Part shown: positions 33,497-42,479 of the stretch, in pieces
Numbering within the stretch: the stretch's first letter is position 1
Layout: each line of letters begins with the position of its first letter
DNA from: DATAAP01 sp041690495
GTDB taxonomy: Bacteria > Pseudomonadota > Alphaproteobacteria > CACIAM-22H2
Reading direction: 5' to 3'
Assembly (NCBI GenBank): GCA_041690495.1
Contig: JAWLHE010000002.1
Coordinates: 62,001-126,000, forward strand
Length of the DNA stretch: 64,000 nt
Translations under genes and position numbers: made by a program
The notes under the pieces: model-generated
Seen by the model: the letters and a program-made list of their open reading frames with translations, nothing else
Databases searched by the model: none
What the model was told of the DNA's origin: nothing

Positions 33497-34900
33497 ATGA
33501 AGGTCATCCTCGTTTCCAACCGGGTTGCACGCGCTGGCAGCAGTGGGGTTCCAGGTGGGCTGGCGACCGCTCTGGCCCGTGCCGTTGAGCGGCGCGGTGT
33601 GGTCTGGCTGGGCTGGGGCGGAGGCCTCTCGAAATCCGACTGTCCGGTGCTGCCCTCGCTATCGGGTGCCGGGGCCGGTACGATCGCGACCGTCGACCTG
33701 CCGGAGCAGCACTTTCAAGGCTACTACAACCGCATGGCCAACTCGGCGCTATGGCCGCTGCTGCACAATCGCAGCGACCTGCTGGCGTTCGACGAGGATG
33801 CGCTGAACAGCTATCGCGCGGTGAACGAGTTCATGGCCCGGGCGATCGCCCGCATATCCGATGCCCACTCGCTCGTATGGATACATGATTACCATTTCAT
33901 CATGGTCGGCGAATACCTGCGCCGGTTGGGCTTCAATGGTCCGATCGGATTCTTTCTCCACACGCCGTTTCCCGGACGCGGCACGCTGACCTGTCTGCCG
34001 CATCACGAAGAAGTCTTCCGCACTCTCTTGGCCTACGACCTGGTCGGCTTCCAGACGATCGATGACCAGACGTATTTCGAGGACTATGCGGAGCATGAGC
34101 TGGGGGCAATTCGCGACCGGCACGATGCACTCCGCTATGGGCGGCGCAGCATCCGTCTCGGCGTCTTCCCTGTCGGAATCGACGCCGAGCAGTTCGCCCA
34201 GATGGCGGCATCTGGTCTGCATGCGCCCGCGACCGTACAGCTTCGCAACAACCTCAGGGGAGTGAAAGTCGTCATAGGCGTCGACCGGCTCGACTACAGC
34301 AAGGGCCTGTTCCAGCGTTTCGATGCCTATCGGCGCTTTTTCGAGCTCTATCCCGACGAGAAGGGGCGCGTGACGTTTCTCCAGATCACGCCGCCGACGC
34401 GCTCCCAGGTCGCCGCCTATCAGCAACTCCGCCGGCAAGTGGCCACATTGGTGGGTGACATGTGCGGCCACCTCAGCGATCTGGATTGGAGCGCCATCCG
34501 CTACCTCAACCAGAGCTACTCGCCGCGAATGCTCGCCGGGCTCTACCGGATGAGCCCGGTTGCGTGCGTCACGCCGCTGCGCGACGGGATGAACCTCGTC
34601 GCGAAGGAGTATGTCGCTGCACAGGATCCGTGCAATCCCGGCGTTCTCGTGCTTTCGACGTTTGCCGGGGCGGCCCGCGAACTCGACGCCGCGCTGATCG
34701 TCAATCCCTACGATATCGACAGCATCTCGCGGGCGATAGAGCAGGCGTTATCGATGCCGCTCCCAGCCCGGCGAGAGCGCTGGGCAACGATGATGGCGAT
34801 CCTTCGGGAAAACAGCGTCGAACATTGGTATGAATCATTCATCAAGTCTCTCGCCCGGGTGACGGAGTCCGCCAACCTGCCTCTTGCAGCCGGCGCGTGA
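33497..34900 (+). CDS. otsA: Trehalose-6-phosphate synthase (GT20)
   Basis: A 467-residue glycosyltransferase joining UDP-glucose and glucose-6-phosphate to trehalose-6-phosphate. Motifs: VILVSNRVARAGSSGVPGGL at the N-terminus, GYYNRMANSALWPLLH, WIHDYHFIMVGEYLRR, GFFLHTPFPG, LLAYDLVGFQT, GVDRLDYSKGLFQRFDAYRR and PLRDGMNLVAKEYVAAQ. ATG 33497 is set by the upstream EcfG promoter. First gene of an eight-gene run. No OtsB phosphatase is encoded nearby; it must be elsewhere if trehalose is to be made this way. Confidence 0.95.
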   Translation: MKVILVSNRVARAGSSGVPGGLATALARAVERRGVVWLGWGGGLSKSDCPVLPSLSGAGAGTIATVDLPEQHFQGYYNRMANSALWPLLHNRSDLLAFDEDALNSYRAVNEFMARAIARISDAHSLVWIHDYHFIMVGEYLRRLGFNGPIGFFLHTPFPGRGTLTCLPHHEEVFRTLLAYDLVGFQTIDDQTYFEDYAEHELGAIRDRHDALRYGRRSIRLGVFPVGIDAEQFAQMAASGLHAPATVQLRNNLRGVKVVIGVDRLDYSKGLFQRFDAYRRFFELYPDEKGRVTFLQITPPTRSQVAAYQQLRRQVATLVGDMCGHLSDLDWSAIRYLNQSYSPRMLAGLYRMSPVACVTPLRDGMNLVAKEYVAAQDPCNPGVLVLSTFAGAARELDAALIVNPYDIDSISRAIEQALSMPLPARRERWATMMAILRENSVEHWYESFIKSLARVTESANLPLAAGA

Positions 34901-34960
34901 TGGCTCTAACCGGGGGTGGGCTATCGGGCGACTGTCAATCACCTGGCGGTAGACTGCGAC

Positions 34961-36982
34961 ATGACGGCTGGCATCCGAAGCGGAGACAGAAAACCGGCCC
35001 GGCGCGGCGCGGCGGCGCGTATACGCCCGGCGCGTTCCTCCTGGTCACCGACAGCGCGCATCGCTATCGAGAAGGTCTATCCTGAAATCGATTGCGGCCG
35101 TTTTCCGGTCAAGCGGATATCGGGTGACCGATTCGACGTTTGGGCCGATATCTTTCGCGACGGCCACGACGTCATCGCTGCTGTACTTCGCTATCGCGCT
35201 GCAGATGAGGTCGAGTGGCACGACGTGGAGATGCGTCACCATGACAACGACCGTTGGATCGGCGGGTTCACGCCCGAGCGGAATGCCCGTTACTTCTACA
35301 CGATCGAGGCCTGGACAGACGTTTTCGCTTCCTGGCGGCAGGATGTCGCCAAGAAGATCGATGCCGGACAGAATGTCGATATCGACTTGATAGAAGGCCG
35401 TGAGATTCTCGCGGCCGCTGCCGGTGCGGCCCCGCGGCAGGACCGCGAGAGTTTCGAGGTCGCGATACGGGCGTTCAACCGGACGGCCGAAGCCGTCGAG
35501 CGTGCCGAGATTCTGCTCTCCGAGGAGATCCGTCGACTGATGGCGCGCTGGGGACCGCGCGAGGACCGCAGCGCCTATATGCGCGAGCTCGAAATGATCG
35601 CTGACCGTCCCGCTGCCCGGTTCGCGGCATGGTACGAGATGTTTCCGCGGTCCCAGGGCGCCATCCCGGGCCGCAGCGCGACTTTCGATGACTGCATCGC
35701 CCGGCTGCCGGCGATTCGCGACATGGGGTTCGACGTCGTCTATCTTGTGCCCATCCATCCGATCGGCCGGACCAACCGCAAAGGCCCGAACAACTCCATT
35801 CATGCCGGACGCGACGACCCGGGCAGCCCGTATGCCATCGGCGCTGCGGAAGGTGGCCACACGGCCATACATCCGGAACTCGGCACATTGGACGATTTCC
35901 GGCGCTTCGTCGCCGCGTGTCACGATCTGGGCATGGAGGTGGCGCTCGATTTCGCCATTCAGTGCTCGCCCGACCATCCCTGGATTGCGGAGCATCCGGA
36001 CTGGTTCGTCTTTCGGCCGGACGGGACGATCAAGCATGCCGAGAATCCGCCGAAGAAATATCAGGACATCGTCAACTTGAACTTCCTGAGCGCCGATCAG
36101 GAAGGGCTATGGAATGAATTGCGCGACGTGCTGATGTTCTGGGTGGGGCAGGGCGTCAGGATCTTTCGCGTTGACAATCCCCATACCAAGCCGCTGCCAT
36201 TCTGGGAGTGGGTGATCCGGCAGGTCCAGGCCGAGCACCCGGACGTGATTTTCCTGGCCGAGGCTTTCACCCGACCGAAGATGATGCGGCGGCTTGCCAA
36301 GGCAGGATTTACGCAATCATATACGTACTTTACGTGGCGCAACACGAAGCAGGAGCTGATCGAATACCTGAGCGAGCTGACCCAGACCGAGATGCGCGAA
36401 TACTTCCGTCCGAACTTCTTCACCAATACGCCGGACATCCTGCCGCCGTTTCTGCAGACAGGTGGCCGTCCAGCGTTCGCCATCCGGCTCGTTCTTGCCG
36501 CGACCCTGTCGGGCGTCTATGGCATCTACAACGGCTTCGAGCTATGCGAGAATGCCGCCATTCCAGGTACCGAAGAGTACGCCAACTCGGAGAAATACGA
36601 ATACAAGGTGTGGGATTGGAACAGGCCGGGCAATATCAAGGACCTGATTCGTACGGTCAATGCGATCCGGCGGGACAATCCGGCATTGCACGACGTTCTC
36701 AATCTGCATTTCTATCCGAGCGGCGATGAGGCCGTTCTCTTCTACGGCAAGCACAGTCCCGACGGCGCGAACCGCGTTTTCGTCGCGGTCAATCTCGACC
36801 CGTTCACGAGGCGCACGGCGACTCTCAAGCTGCCGCTCGACGCTCTCGGAATCCCGGAGGATCAGGAATTCGAGGTCGAGGAGATGATCGCAGGCGTGCG
36901 CCAGCGCTGGCGCGGACCCGAACAGCGCGTGGAGCTCGATCCGGCCGTTAGTCCTGCGGCGATCCTCAGGATCGTCGCCTGA
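34961..36982 (+). CDS. glgE: Alpha-1,4-glucan:maltose-1-phosphate maltosyltransferase
   Basis: A 673-residue GH13_3 enzyme that extends alpha-glucans with maltose-1-phosphate. N-terminal beta-domain (RISGDRFDVWADIFRDGHDV), DUF3416-like helical region (~120-190), then the barrel: FDVVYLVPIHPIGRTNRKGP, LDFAIQCSPDHPW, nucleophile D405 in IFRVDNPHTKPLPFWEW, acid/base E434 in IFLAEAFTRPKMM. Both numbers are close to the Streptomyces enzyme. ATG 34961 gives family length; a GTG at 34916 is in frame. Sixty bases after otsA, 18 before treS. Confidence 0.95.
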   Translation: MTAGIRSGDRKPARRGAAARIRPARSSWSPTARIAIEKVYPEIDCGRFPVKRISGDRFDVWADIFRDGHDVIAAVLRYRAADEVEWHDVEMRHHDNDRWIGGFTPERNARYFYTIEAWTDVFASWRQDVAKKIDAGQNVDIDLIEGREILAAAAGAAPRQDRESFEVAIRAFNRTAEAVERAEILLSEEIRRLMARWGPREDRSAYMRELEMIADRPAARFAAWYEMFPRSQGAIPGRSATFDDCIARLPAIRDMGFDVVYLVPIHPIGRTNRKGPNNSIHAGRDDPGSPYAIGAAEGGHTAIHPELGTLDDFRRFVAACHDLGMEVALDFAIQCSPDHPWIAEHPDWFVFRPDGTIKHAENPPKKYQDIVNLNFLSADQEGLWNELRDVLMFWVGQGVRIFRVDNPHTKPLPFWEWVIRQVQAEHPDVIFLAEAFTRPKMMRRLAKAGFTQSYTYFTWRNTKQELIEYLSELTQTEMREYFRPNFFTNTPDILPPFLQTGGRPAFAIRLVLAATLSGVYGIYNGFELCENAAIPGTEEYANSEKYEYKVWDWNRPGNIKDLIRTVNAIRRDNPALHDVLNLHFYPSGDEAVLFYGKHSPDGANRVFVAVNLDPFTRRTATLKLPLDALGIPEDQEFEVEEMIAGVRQRWRGPEQRVELDPAVSPAAILRIVA

Positions 36983-37000
36983 GGCGAGGCGGCAGAAACG

Positions 37001-40000
37001 ATGCTCGATGACGATCCGCTGTGGTACAAGGACGCGATCATCTACGAGGTGCATGTCAAGTCATTCGCCGATTCCAACGGCGATGGACTCGGCGACTTCG
37101 TCGGGCTGACCGAGAAGCTCGATTACCTGCAGGATCTCGGCGTTACCGCCGTGTGGCTGCTGCCGTTCTATCCGTCACCGCAGCGCGACGATGGTTACGA
37201 CATTGCGGACTACACCGCCGTCAACACGGCATACGGATCGATGCGCGACTTCTCGCGCTTCGTTCGCGAGGCGCATCGCCGCAACATCCGCGTCATTACC
37301 GAGCTCGTGATCAATCACACATCGGATGCGCATCCGTGGTTCCAGCGGGCGCGCCGGGCCAAGCCCGACGCGGCGTATCGCAACTGGTACGTCTGGAGCG
37401 ACACCGATCAGCGCTACGCCGGCACGCGGGTGATCTTCCGCGATACGGAGACGTCGAACTGGGCCTGGGATCCGGTCGCCAAGGCCTATTACTGGCATCG
37501 CTTCTTCTCGCACCAGCCCGACCTCAACTTCGACAATCCCAACGTGGTGCGGGCCGTCGTCAACATCATGCGGTTCTGGCTCGACCTCGGCGTCGACGGG
37601 CTGCGGCTCGACGCGATCCCCTATCTCTGCGAGCGGGAAGGCACCAACAGCGAGAACCTCGCAGAAACCCACGACATCATCCGCAAGCTGCGGCGCTCGC
37701 TCGACGAGGGCCACAAGAACCGCATGTTCATCGCCGAGGCCAACCAGTGGCCCGAGGACGTGCAGCAGTATTTCGGGAACGGCGACGAATGTCACATGGC
37801 CTATCACTTCCCGCTCATGCCGCGGATGTACATGGCCATAGCCCAGGAGGACCGGCACGCGATCACCGATATCCTGAGGCAGACCCCGGAGATTCCCGAC
37901 AACTGCCAGTGGGGCATCTTCCTGCGGAACCATGATGAGTTGACGCTCGAAATGGTTACCGATGTCGAGCGGGACTATCTATGGAACACCTATGCCGCCG
38001 ATCCTCGCGCGCGCCTCAATCTCGGGATTCGCCGGCGCCTGGCACCGCTCATGGAGAACGATCGCCGCAAAATCGAGCTGATGAATGCGCTGCTGCTGTC
38101 GATGCCGGGCACCCCGGTCCTCTACTACGGCGACGAGATCGGGATGGGCGACAACATTTTCCTCGGCGATAGGAACGGCGTCCGCACGCCGATGCAGTGG
38201 ACCCCGGATCGCAATGGCGGATTCTCGCGCGCCGACCCGGCCCGCCTGTACCTGCCGCCGCTGATGGATCCCGTCTACGGATATCAGGCCATCAATGTCG
38301 AGGCGCAGAGCCGCAGCCCGTCCTCGCTGCTCAACTGGACGAAGCGCATGATCGCGGTGCGCCAGTCGCGCAAGGTGTTCGGGCGCGGCACGCTCAAGCT
38401 CATCTATCCAAAGAACCGGCGGATTCTCGCCTATCTGCGCGAGTACGGCGAGGAGACGGTGCTGTGCATCGCCAATCTGTCGCGCCATGCCCAGCCCGTG
38501 GAGCTCGATCTGTCCGGCTTTCGGGGCCTGGTTCCGGTGGAACTCGTCGGGCGCGTCCCCTTTCCACAGATCGGGGCGGGTTCATACGTGCTGACCTGTC
38601 CAGGCTACGCGTTCTACTGGTTCCTGCTCGCCGACCCGGCGAAATTGCGCGGAGACTTCATGGCGGCGCCCGACGCAACCGTATTGCCGGAATATGTGAC
38701 AGTCGTTTGGGCGCAAGGATGGCGCAGCCTGCTCGAGGGTCGCGGCCGGCAGATGCTCGAGCGCGACATCCTGCCGGCCTACCTCGCGCAGCAACGGTGG
38801 TTCGGCAGCAAGAATCTGGCGATCGGATCGGCGACGGTCGGATGCGTGGCCGAAATTGGCACGGAATCGCGCTGGCTGCTCACCGTCGTTGACGCACGGA
38901 CGATCGATGGCTCCTCGGCCGGCCAGTATTTTCTTCCGCTCGCTGCGCATTGGCATGCGGCCCAGACCATGACTGCTACCAGCCAACCCTACATCCTAGC
39001 CAAACTTCGCCAGTCTGCCCGGGAAGGCGTCCTGTTGGACGCGGTGGCGATGGACGATTTCGTGCTGAAGTTGCTCGACTGCATGGCAGCATCGAGTTCT
39101 GTCGCTGCGAGTGATGGCACCATCGAATTCACGCCGACATCGGCGCTTGCCCAGTATGAGCGCCCGGCCCAGCCGGTGGTGCAGCTCGTCGGCGGGGAGC
39201 AGAGCAACACGTCGATCCTGGTCGAAGATCATGTCGTCCTGAAGCTCTACCGCAGCCTGAAGGTCGGGAACGAGGCGGAAATCGAGATGGGGCGGTTTCT
39301 GACCGACGTGGCGAATTACGCGAATACGCCGCCGTTGCTGGGCTCGATCGAGCTCCGCAATTCCGCCGGAAGCCGCACGCCGCTGGCTGTCGTGCATGCC
39401 TTCGTTCGCAACCAGGGGGATGGCTGGTCGCAAACCCTGACCTATCTCGGTCAGTTTCTCGACGAATGCACTCTGCTTCCTCCCGAAGAGGAGGCACAGC
39501 TGGCCAACCGGCACACAGTTTACCTCGATCGGGTGCGGCAGCTTGGTCTGCGAACGGCGGAGCTGCACAGGGCGCTGGCAACCGAAACGGCCGATCCGGC
39601 GTTCCAAGGCGAGGCTGTGACGCCTGAGGACGTGCAGCGGTGGAGCGATCTCGTCCTCGCGGAGGGGGAGAAGGCATTGGCAGCGCTCGAGGAAGGGATG
39701 GGTGGTCTCGATGCCGAGGCGCAGCAGAGCGCGAAGTTTCTTTTGACGAACCGGGAAGAAATCTTTCGGCGTATCGCCGGTCATGTGCCGGAGCGGGTCG
39801 ACGCGATCCGAACGCGTCTGCATGGCGACTTCCATCTGGGACAGGTGCTGGTCGCCCAGCAGGACTTTTTCATCATCGACTTCGAAGGGGAGCCGCGAAA
39901 GACACCCGCCGAACGACGCCTCAAGCACCTGCCCCTCAGGGATGTTGCCGGGCTTCTGCGGTCCTTCGACTATGCGGCCTGGGCGTCGTTGCCGCGGGTG

Positions 40001-40291
40001 ACACAGGATCATCCGCATCGCCGCGAGCTTCTGGAGCGCCAGGCCCTGATGTGGCGCGATCAGGCAAGCGCCGCCTTTCTGACCGCGTATGGCGATGCGA
40101 TCCAGGGTTGCCCAAGCCATCCCCGCGACGAGGCAGTGGTCCGGAGTCTGCTGACCTTGTTCATGGTCGAGAAGATCTTCTACGAGGTGCAGTACGAAAT
40201 CTCGAACCGGCCGAGCTGGGTCGGAATCCCGTTGCTGGGTGCCATGACGTTCCTGTTTCCCGAGTCACCGCAAGGCGGCCATGTTGGCTGA
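37001..40291 (+). CDS. treS: Trehalose synthase fused to maltokinase (TreS-Pep2)
   Basis: A 1096-residue bifunctional protein. Residues 1 to ~560 are TreS (GH13_16), which isomerises trehalose and maltose: WYKDAIIYEVHVKSFADSNG, nucleophile D204 in GLRLDAIPYLCEREGTN, acid/base E246 in FIAEANQWPED, RNHDELTLEMV. Residues ~590-1096 are the Pep2 maltokinase, which makes maltose-1-phosphate with ATP: LPAYLAQQRWFGSKN at its N-terminal cap, QLVGGEQSNTSILVEDHVVL, the catalytic loop THLHGDFHLGQVLV-type (RLHGDFHLGQVL) and metal-binding FFIIDFEGEP. Its product is the GlgE donor. The 3' end overlaps glgB by 11 bases. Confidence 0.95.
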   Translation: MLDDDPLWYKDAIIYEVHVKSFADSNGDGLGDFVGLTEKLDYLQDLGVTAVWLLPFYPSPQRDDGYDIADYTAVNTAYGSMRDFSRFVREAHRRNIRVITELVINHTSDAHPWFQRARRAKPDAAYRNWYVWSDTDQRYAGTRVIFRDTETSNWAWDPVAKAYYWHRFFSHQPDLNFDNPNVVRAVVNIMRFWLDLGVDGLRLDAIPYLCEREGTNSENLAETHDIIRKLRRSLDEGHKNRMFIAEANQWPEDVQQYFGNGDECHMAYHFPLMPRMYMAIAQEDRHAITDILRQTPEIPDNCQWGIFLRNHDELTLEMVTDVERDYLWNTYAADPRARLNLGIRRRLAPLMENDRRKIELMNALLLSMPGTPVLYYGDEIGMGDNIFLGDRNGVRTPMQWTPDRNGGFSRADPARLYLPPLMDPVYGYQAINVEAQSRSPSSLLNWTKRMIAVRQSRKVFGRGTLKLIYPKNRRILAYLREYGEETVLCIANLSRHAQPVELDLSGFRGLVPVELVGRVPFPQIGAGSYVLTCPGYAFYWFLLADPAKLRGDFMAAPDATVLPEYVTVVWAQGWRSLLEGRGRQMLERDILPAYLAQQRWFGSKNLAIGSATVGCVAEIGTESRWLLTVVDARTIDGSSAGQYFLPLAAHWHAAQTMTATSQPYILAKLRQSAREGVLLDAVAMDDFVLKLLDCMAASSSVAASDGTIEFTPTSALAQYERPAQPVVQLVGGEQSNTSILVEDHVVLKLYRSLKVGNEAEIEMGRFLTDVANYANTPPLLGSIELRNSAGSRTPLAVVHAFVRNQGDGWSQTLTYLGQFLDECTLLPPEEEAQLANRHTVYLDRVRQLGLRTAELHRALATETADPAFQGEAVTPEDVQRWSDLVLAEGEKALAALEEGMGGLDAEAQQSAKFLLTNREEIFRRIAGHVPERVDAIRTRLHGDFHLGQVLVAQQDFFIIDFEGEPRKTPAERRLKHLPLRDVAGLLRSFDYAAWASLPRVTQDHPHRRELLERQALMWRDQASAAFLTAYGDAIQGCPSHPRDEAVVRSLLTLFMVEKIFYEVQYEISNRPSWVGIPLLGAMTFLFPESPQGGHVG

Positions 40292-42479
40292 CGAACTCGA
40301 TGGCGCGGCGCTGATCGCTGCGGCAGAGCACTCGGATCCCTTCTCCTATCTGGGCATGCATGTCGCCCGGGACCACCTCGTCGTTCGCGCGTTCCTGCCC
40401 GGTGCGCAGTCAGTCGGCGTCGTCGACGCAGCCAGCGGAGAGGTGGTGGCGCAGCTTGCGCGCATCCACGAAGACGGGGTCTTCGCAGGTTCCGTTCCGC
40501 GGTCGCGTCCCTTCGTCTATCGCCTGCATGCCGATTTCGGCGGATCCGCCGTCGATCTCGAGGATCCGTACCGGTTCTCGCCGATCCTGGGGGAACTAGA
40601 CGTCTATCTGCTCGCGGAAGGAACCCATCATCGCTCGTTCGAGCGATTGGGCGCGCATCGCATGATTCTGGACGGCGTGCCGGGGGTCGGATTTGCCGTA
40701 TGGGCGCCGAATGCGCGGCGGGTCAGCGTGGTCGGCGACTTCAACATGTGGGACGGGCGCCGTCACCCGATGCGTTTCCGGCACGAGTGCGGCGTGTGGG
40801 AGATCTTCCTGCCGGGAGTCGATCCGGGTGCGCTCTATAAATACGAGATTCGGCCTAGAGACGGCGATCTCCTTCCGCTCAAGGCGGACCCGGTCGCGTT
40901 CTACGCCGAGCATCCGCCTGCGACCGCGTCGATCGTGTACGATCTCGGTCGCTACCAATGGAACGACGAAGCCTGGATGCAGAATCGCGCCGCGGCGAAC
41001 GGTATCTCCTCTCCGGTTTCGATTTACGAGGTTCACCTCGGATCGTGGAAACGGCGGGTCGAGCACGGAGCACGGTTCCTGACTTACGCAGAGATGGCGA
41101 CCGAGCTCGTCGCATACGTTCAGGACATGGGCTTTACCCATGTCGAGTTTCTCCCGATCACGGAGCACCCGTTCGACGGCTCATGGGGTTATCAGCCGAC
41201 AGGAATGTTTGCGGCGACCAGCCGGTACGGCACGCCCGACGAACTGCGTTCGCTGATCGACCGATTCCATCAGGCCGGAATCGGCGTGATCCTTGACTGG
41301 GTGCCTGGCCACTTTCCCGACGACCCGCATGGCCTGGGGACCTTCGACGGCACGTTCCTCTATGAACACGCGAATCCCGCAGAGGGCCGCCATGTCGACT
41401 GGAACACTCTCGTCTATAATTTCGGACGTAGCGAAGTCGCCAACTTCCTCCTGTCCAGCGCGGTGTTCTGGCTCGACCACTTCCATGTCGACGGGCTGAG
41501 GGTCGATGCGGTCGCCGCGATGCTGTACCGCGATTACAGCCGCAAGCCCGGCCAGTGGATCCCGAACAAGTACGGCGGCAATGAGAACCTTGAAGCCACC
41601 GACTTCCTGAAGAGGTTCAACAAGCTCGTTTCTGGCGAATTCCCCGGCGCGATGACGGTTGCGGAGGAATCGACGGCGTTTCCGATGGTGTCGCGGCCCG
41701 TCGACAACGGAGGTCTTGGGTTCGGGTTCAAATGGAATCTGGGCTGGATGCACGACACGCTCGGCTATCTCGGCCGCGACCCCGTACATCGCCGCTATCA
41801 CCACGATGCACTGACCTTCAGCTTTCTTTACGCATTCACCGAAAATTTCATCCTGACCCTCTCGCATGACGAAGTCGTGCACGGCAAAGGATCGCTGCTG
41901 GCGAAGATGTCGGGCGACCGCTGGCAGAAGTTCGCGAATCTGCGTGCGTACTACGTGTTCATGTTCGCCCATCCGGGCAAGAAGCTCCTGTTCATGGGCG
42001 ACGAATTCGCTCAGGAGCGAGAATGGAGTCACCAGCAGTCGCTTGACTGGCATTTGCTCAATGATCCGCTTCATGCCGGCGTGCAGCGGCTTGTGCTGGA
42101 TCTCAACCGGCTCTATCGCTCGACCCCGGCGCTTCACGAGTGCGACTGCCGGCCCGAGGGCTTCGAGTGGATCGACGGCGGAGACGCGGCGCAGAGCGTG
42201 ATCGCGTTCATCCGCCGCGGAACGGACCCCGCCGACTATGTGATTGCCGTCTGCCACTTCACCCCGGTCGTGCGCGGGGAATACCGGATCGGCGTCCCGG
42301 ATGGCGGGTCCTATGTCGAGCTGATCAATTCGGACTCGGGTGCATATGGCGGCGGCAATATCGGCAATATGGGCCGGATCCAGGCCGAGCCCGTCCCCTG
42401 GCAGGGAAGGCCGAACTCGCTGAATCTTGTCCTGCCGCCCCTCGGCGTGCTCATCCTCCGACCGGTGCGGGATGCATAG
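40281..42479 (+). CDS. glgB: 1,4-alpha-glucan branching enzyme
   Basis: A 732-residue GH13_9 enzyme of normal length that introduces alpha-1,6 branches. Two N-terminal beta-sandwich domains (CBM48 with FAVWAPNARRVSVVGDFNMW), barrel with SIYEVHLGSWKR, THVEFLPITEHPFDGSWGYQ, nucleophile D409 in GLRVDAVAAMLYRDYSR, acid/base E462 in MTVAEESTAFPMVSRP, LSHDEVVHGKGSLLAKM, and a C-terminal beta domain. D409/E462 match E. coli D405/E458. The start overlaps the treS stop and the end overlaps glgX by eight bases. Confidence 0.96.
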   Translation: MLADELDGAALIAAAEHSDPFSYLGMHVARDHLVVRAFLPGAQSVGVVDAASGEVVAQLARIHEDGVFAGSVPRSRPFVYRLHADFGGSAVDLEDPYRFSPILGELDVYLLAEGTHHRSFERLGAHRMILDGVPGVGFAVWAPNARRVSVVGDFNMWDGRRHPMRFRHECGVWEIFLPGVDPGALYKYEIRPRDGDLLPLKADPVAFYAEHPPATASIVYDLGRYQWNDEAWMQNRAAANGISSPVSIYEVHLGSWKRRVEHGARFLTYAEMATELVAYVQDMGFTHVEFLPITEHPFDGSWGYQPTGMFAATSRYGTPDELRSLIDRFHQAGIGVILDWVPGHFPDDPHGLGTFDGTFLYEHANPAEGRHVDWNTLVYNFGRSEVANFLLSSAVFWLDHFHVDGLRVDAVAAMLYRDYSRKPGQWIPNKYGGNENLEATDFLKRFNKLVSGEFPGAMTVAEESTAFPMVSRPVDNGGLGFGFKWNLGWMHDTLGYLGRDPVHRRYHHDALTFSFLYAFTENFILTLSHDEVVHGKGSLLAKMSGDRWQKFANLRAYYVFMFAHPGKKLLFMGDEFAQEREWSHQQSLDWHLLNDPLHAGVQRLVLDLNRLYRSTPALHECDCRPEGFEWIDGGDAAQSVIAFIRRGTDPADYVIAVCHFTPVVRGEYRIGVPDGGSYVELINSDSGAYGGGNIGNMGRIQAEPVPWQGRPNSLNLVLPPLGVLILRPVRDA

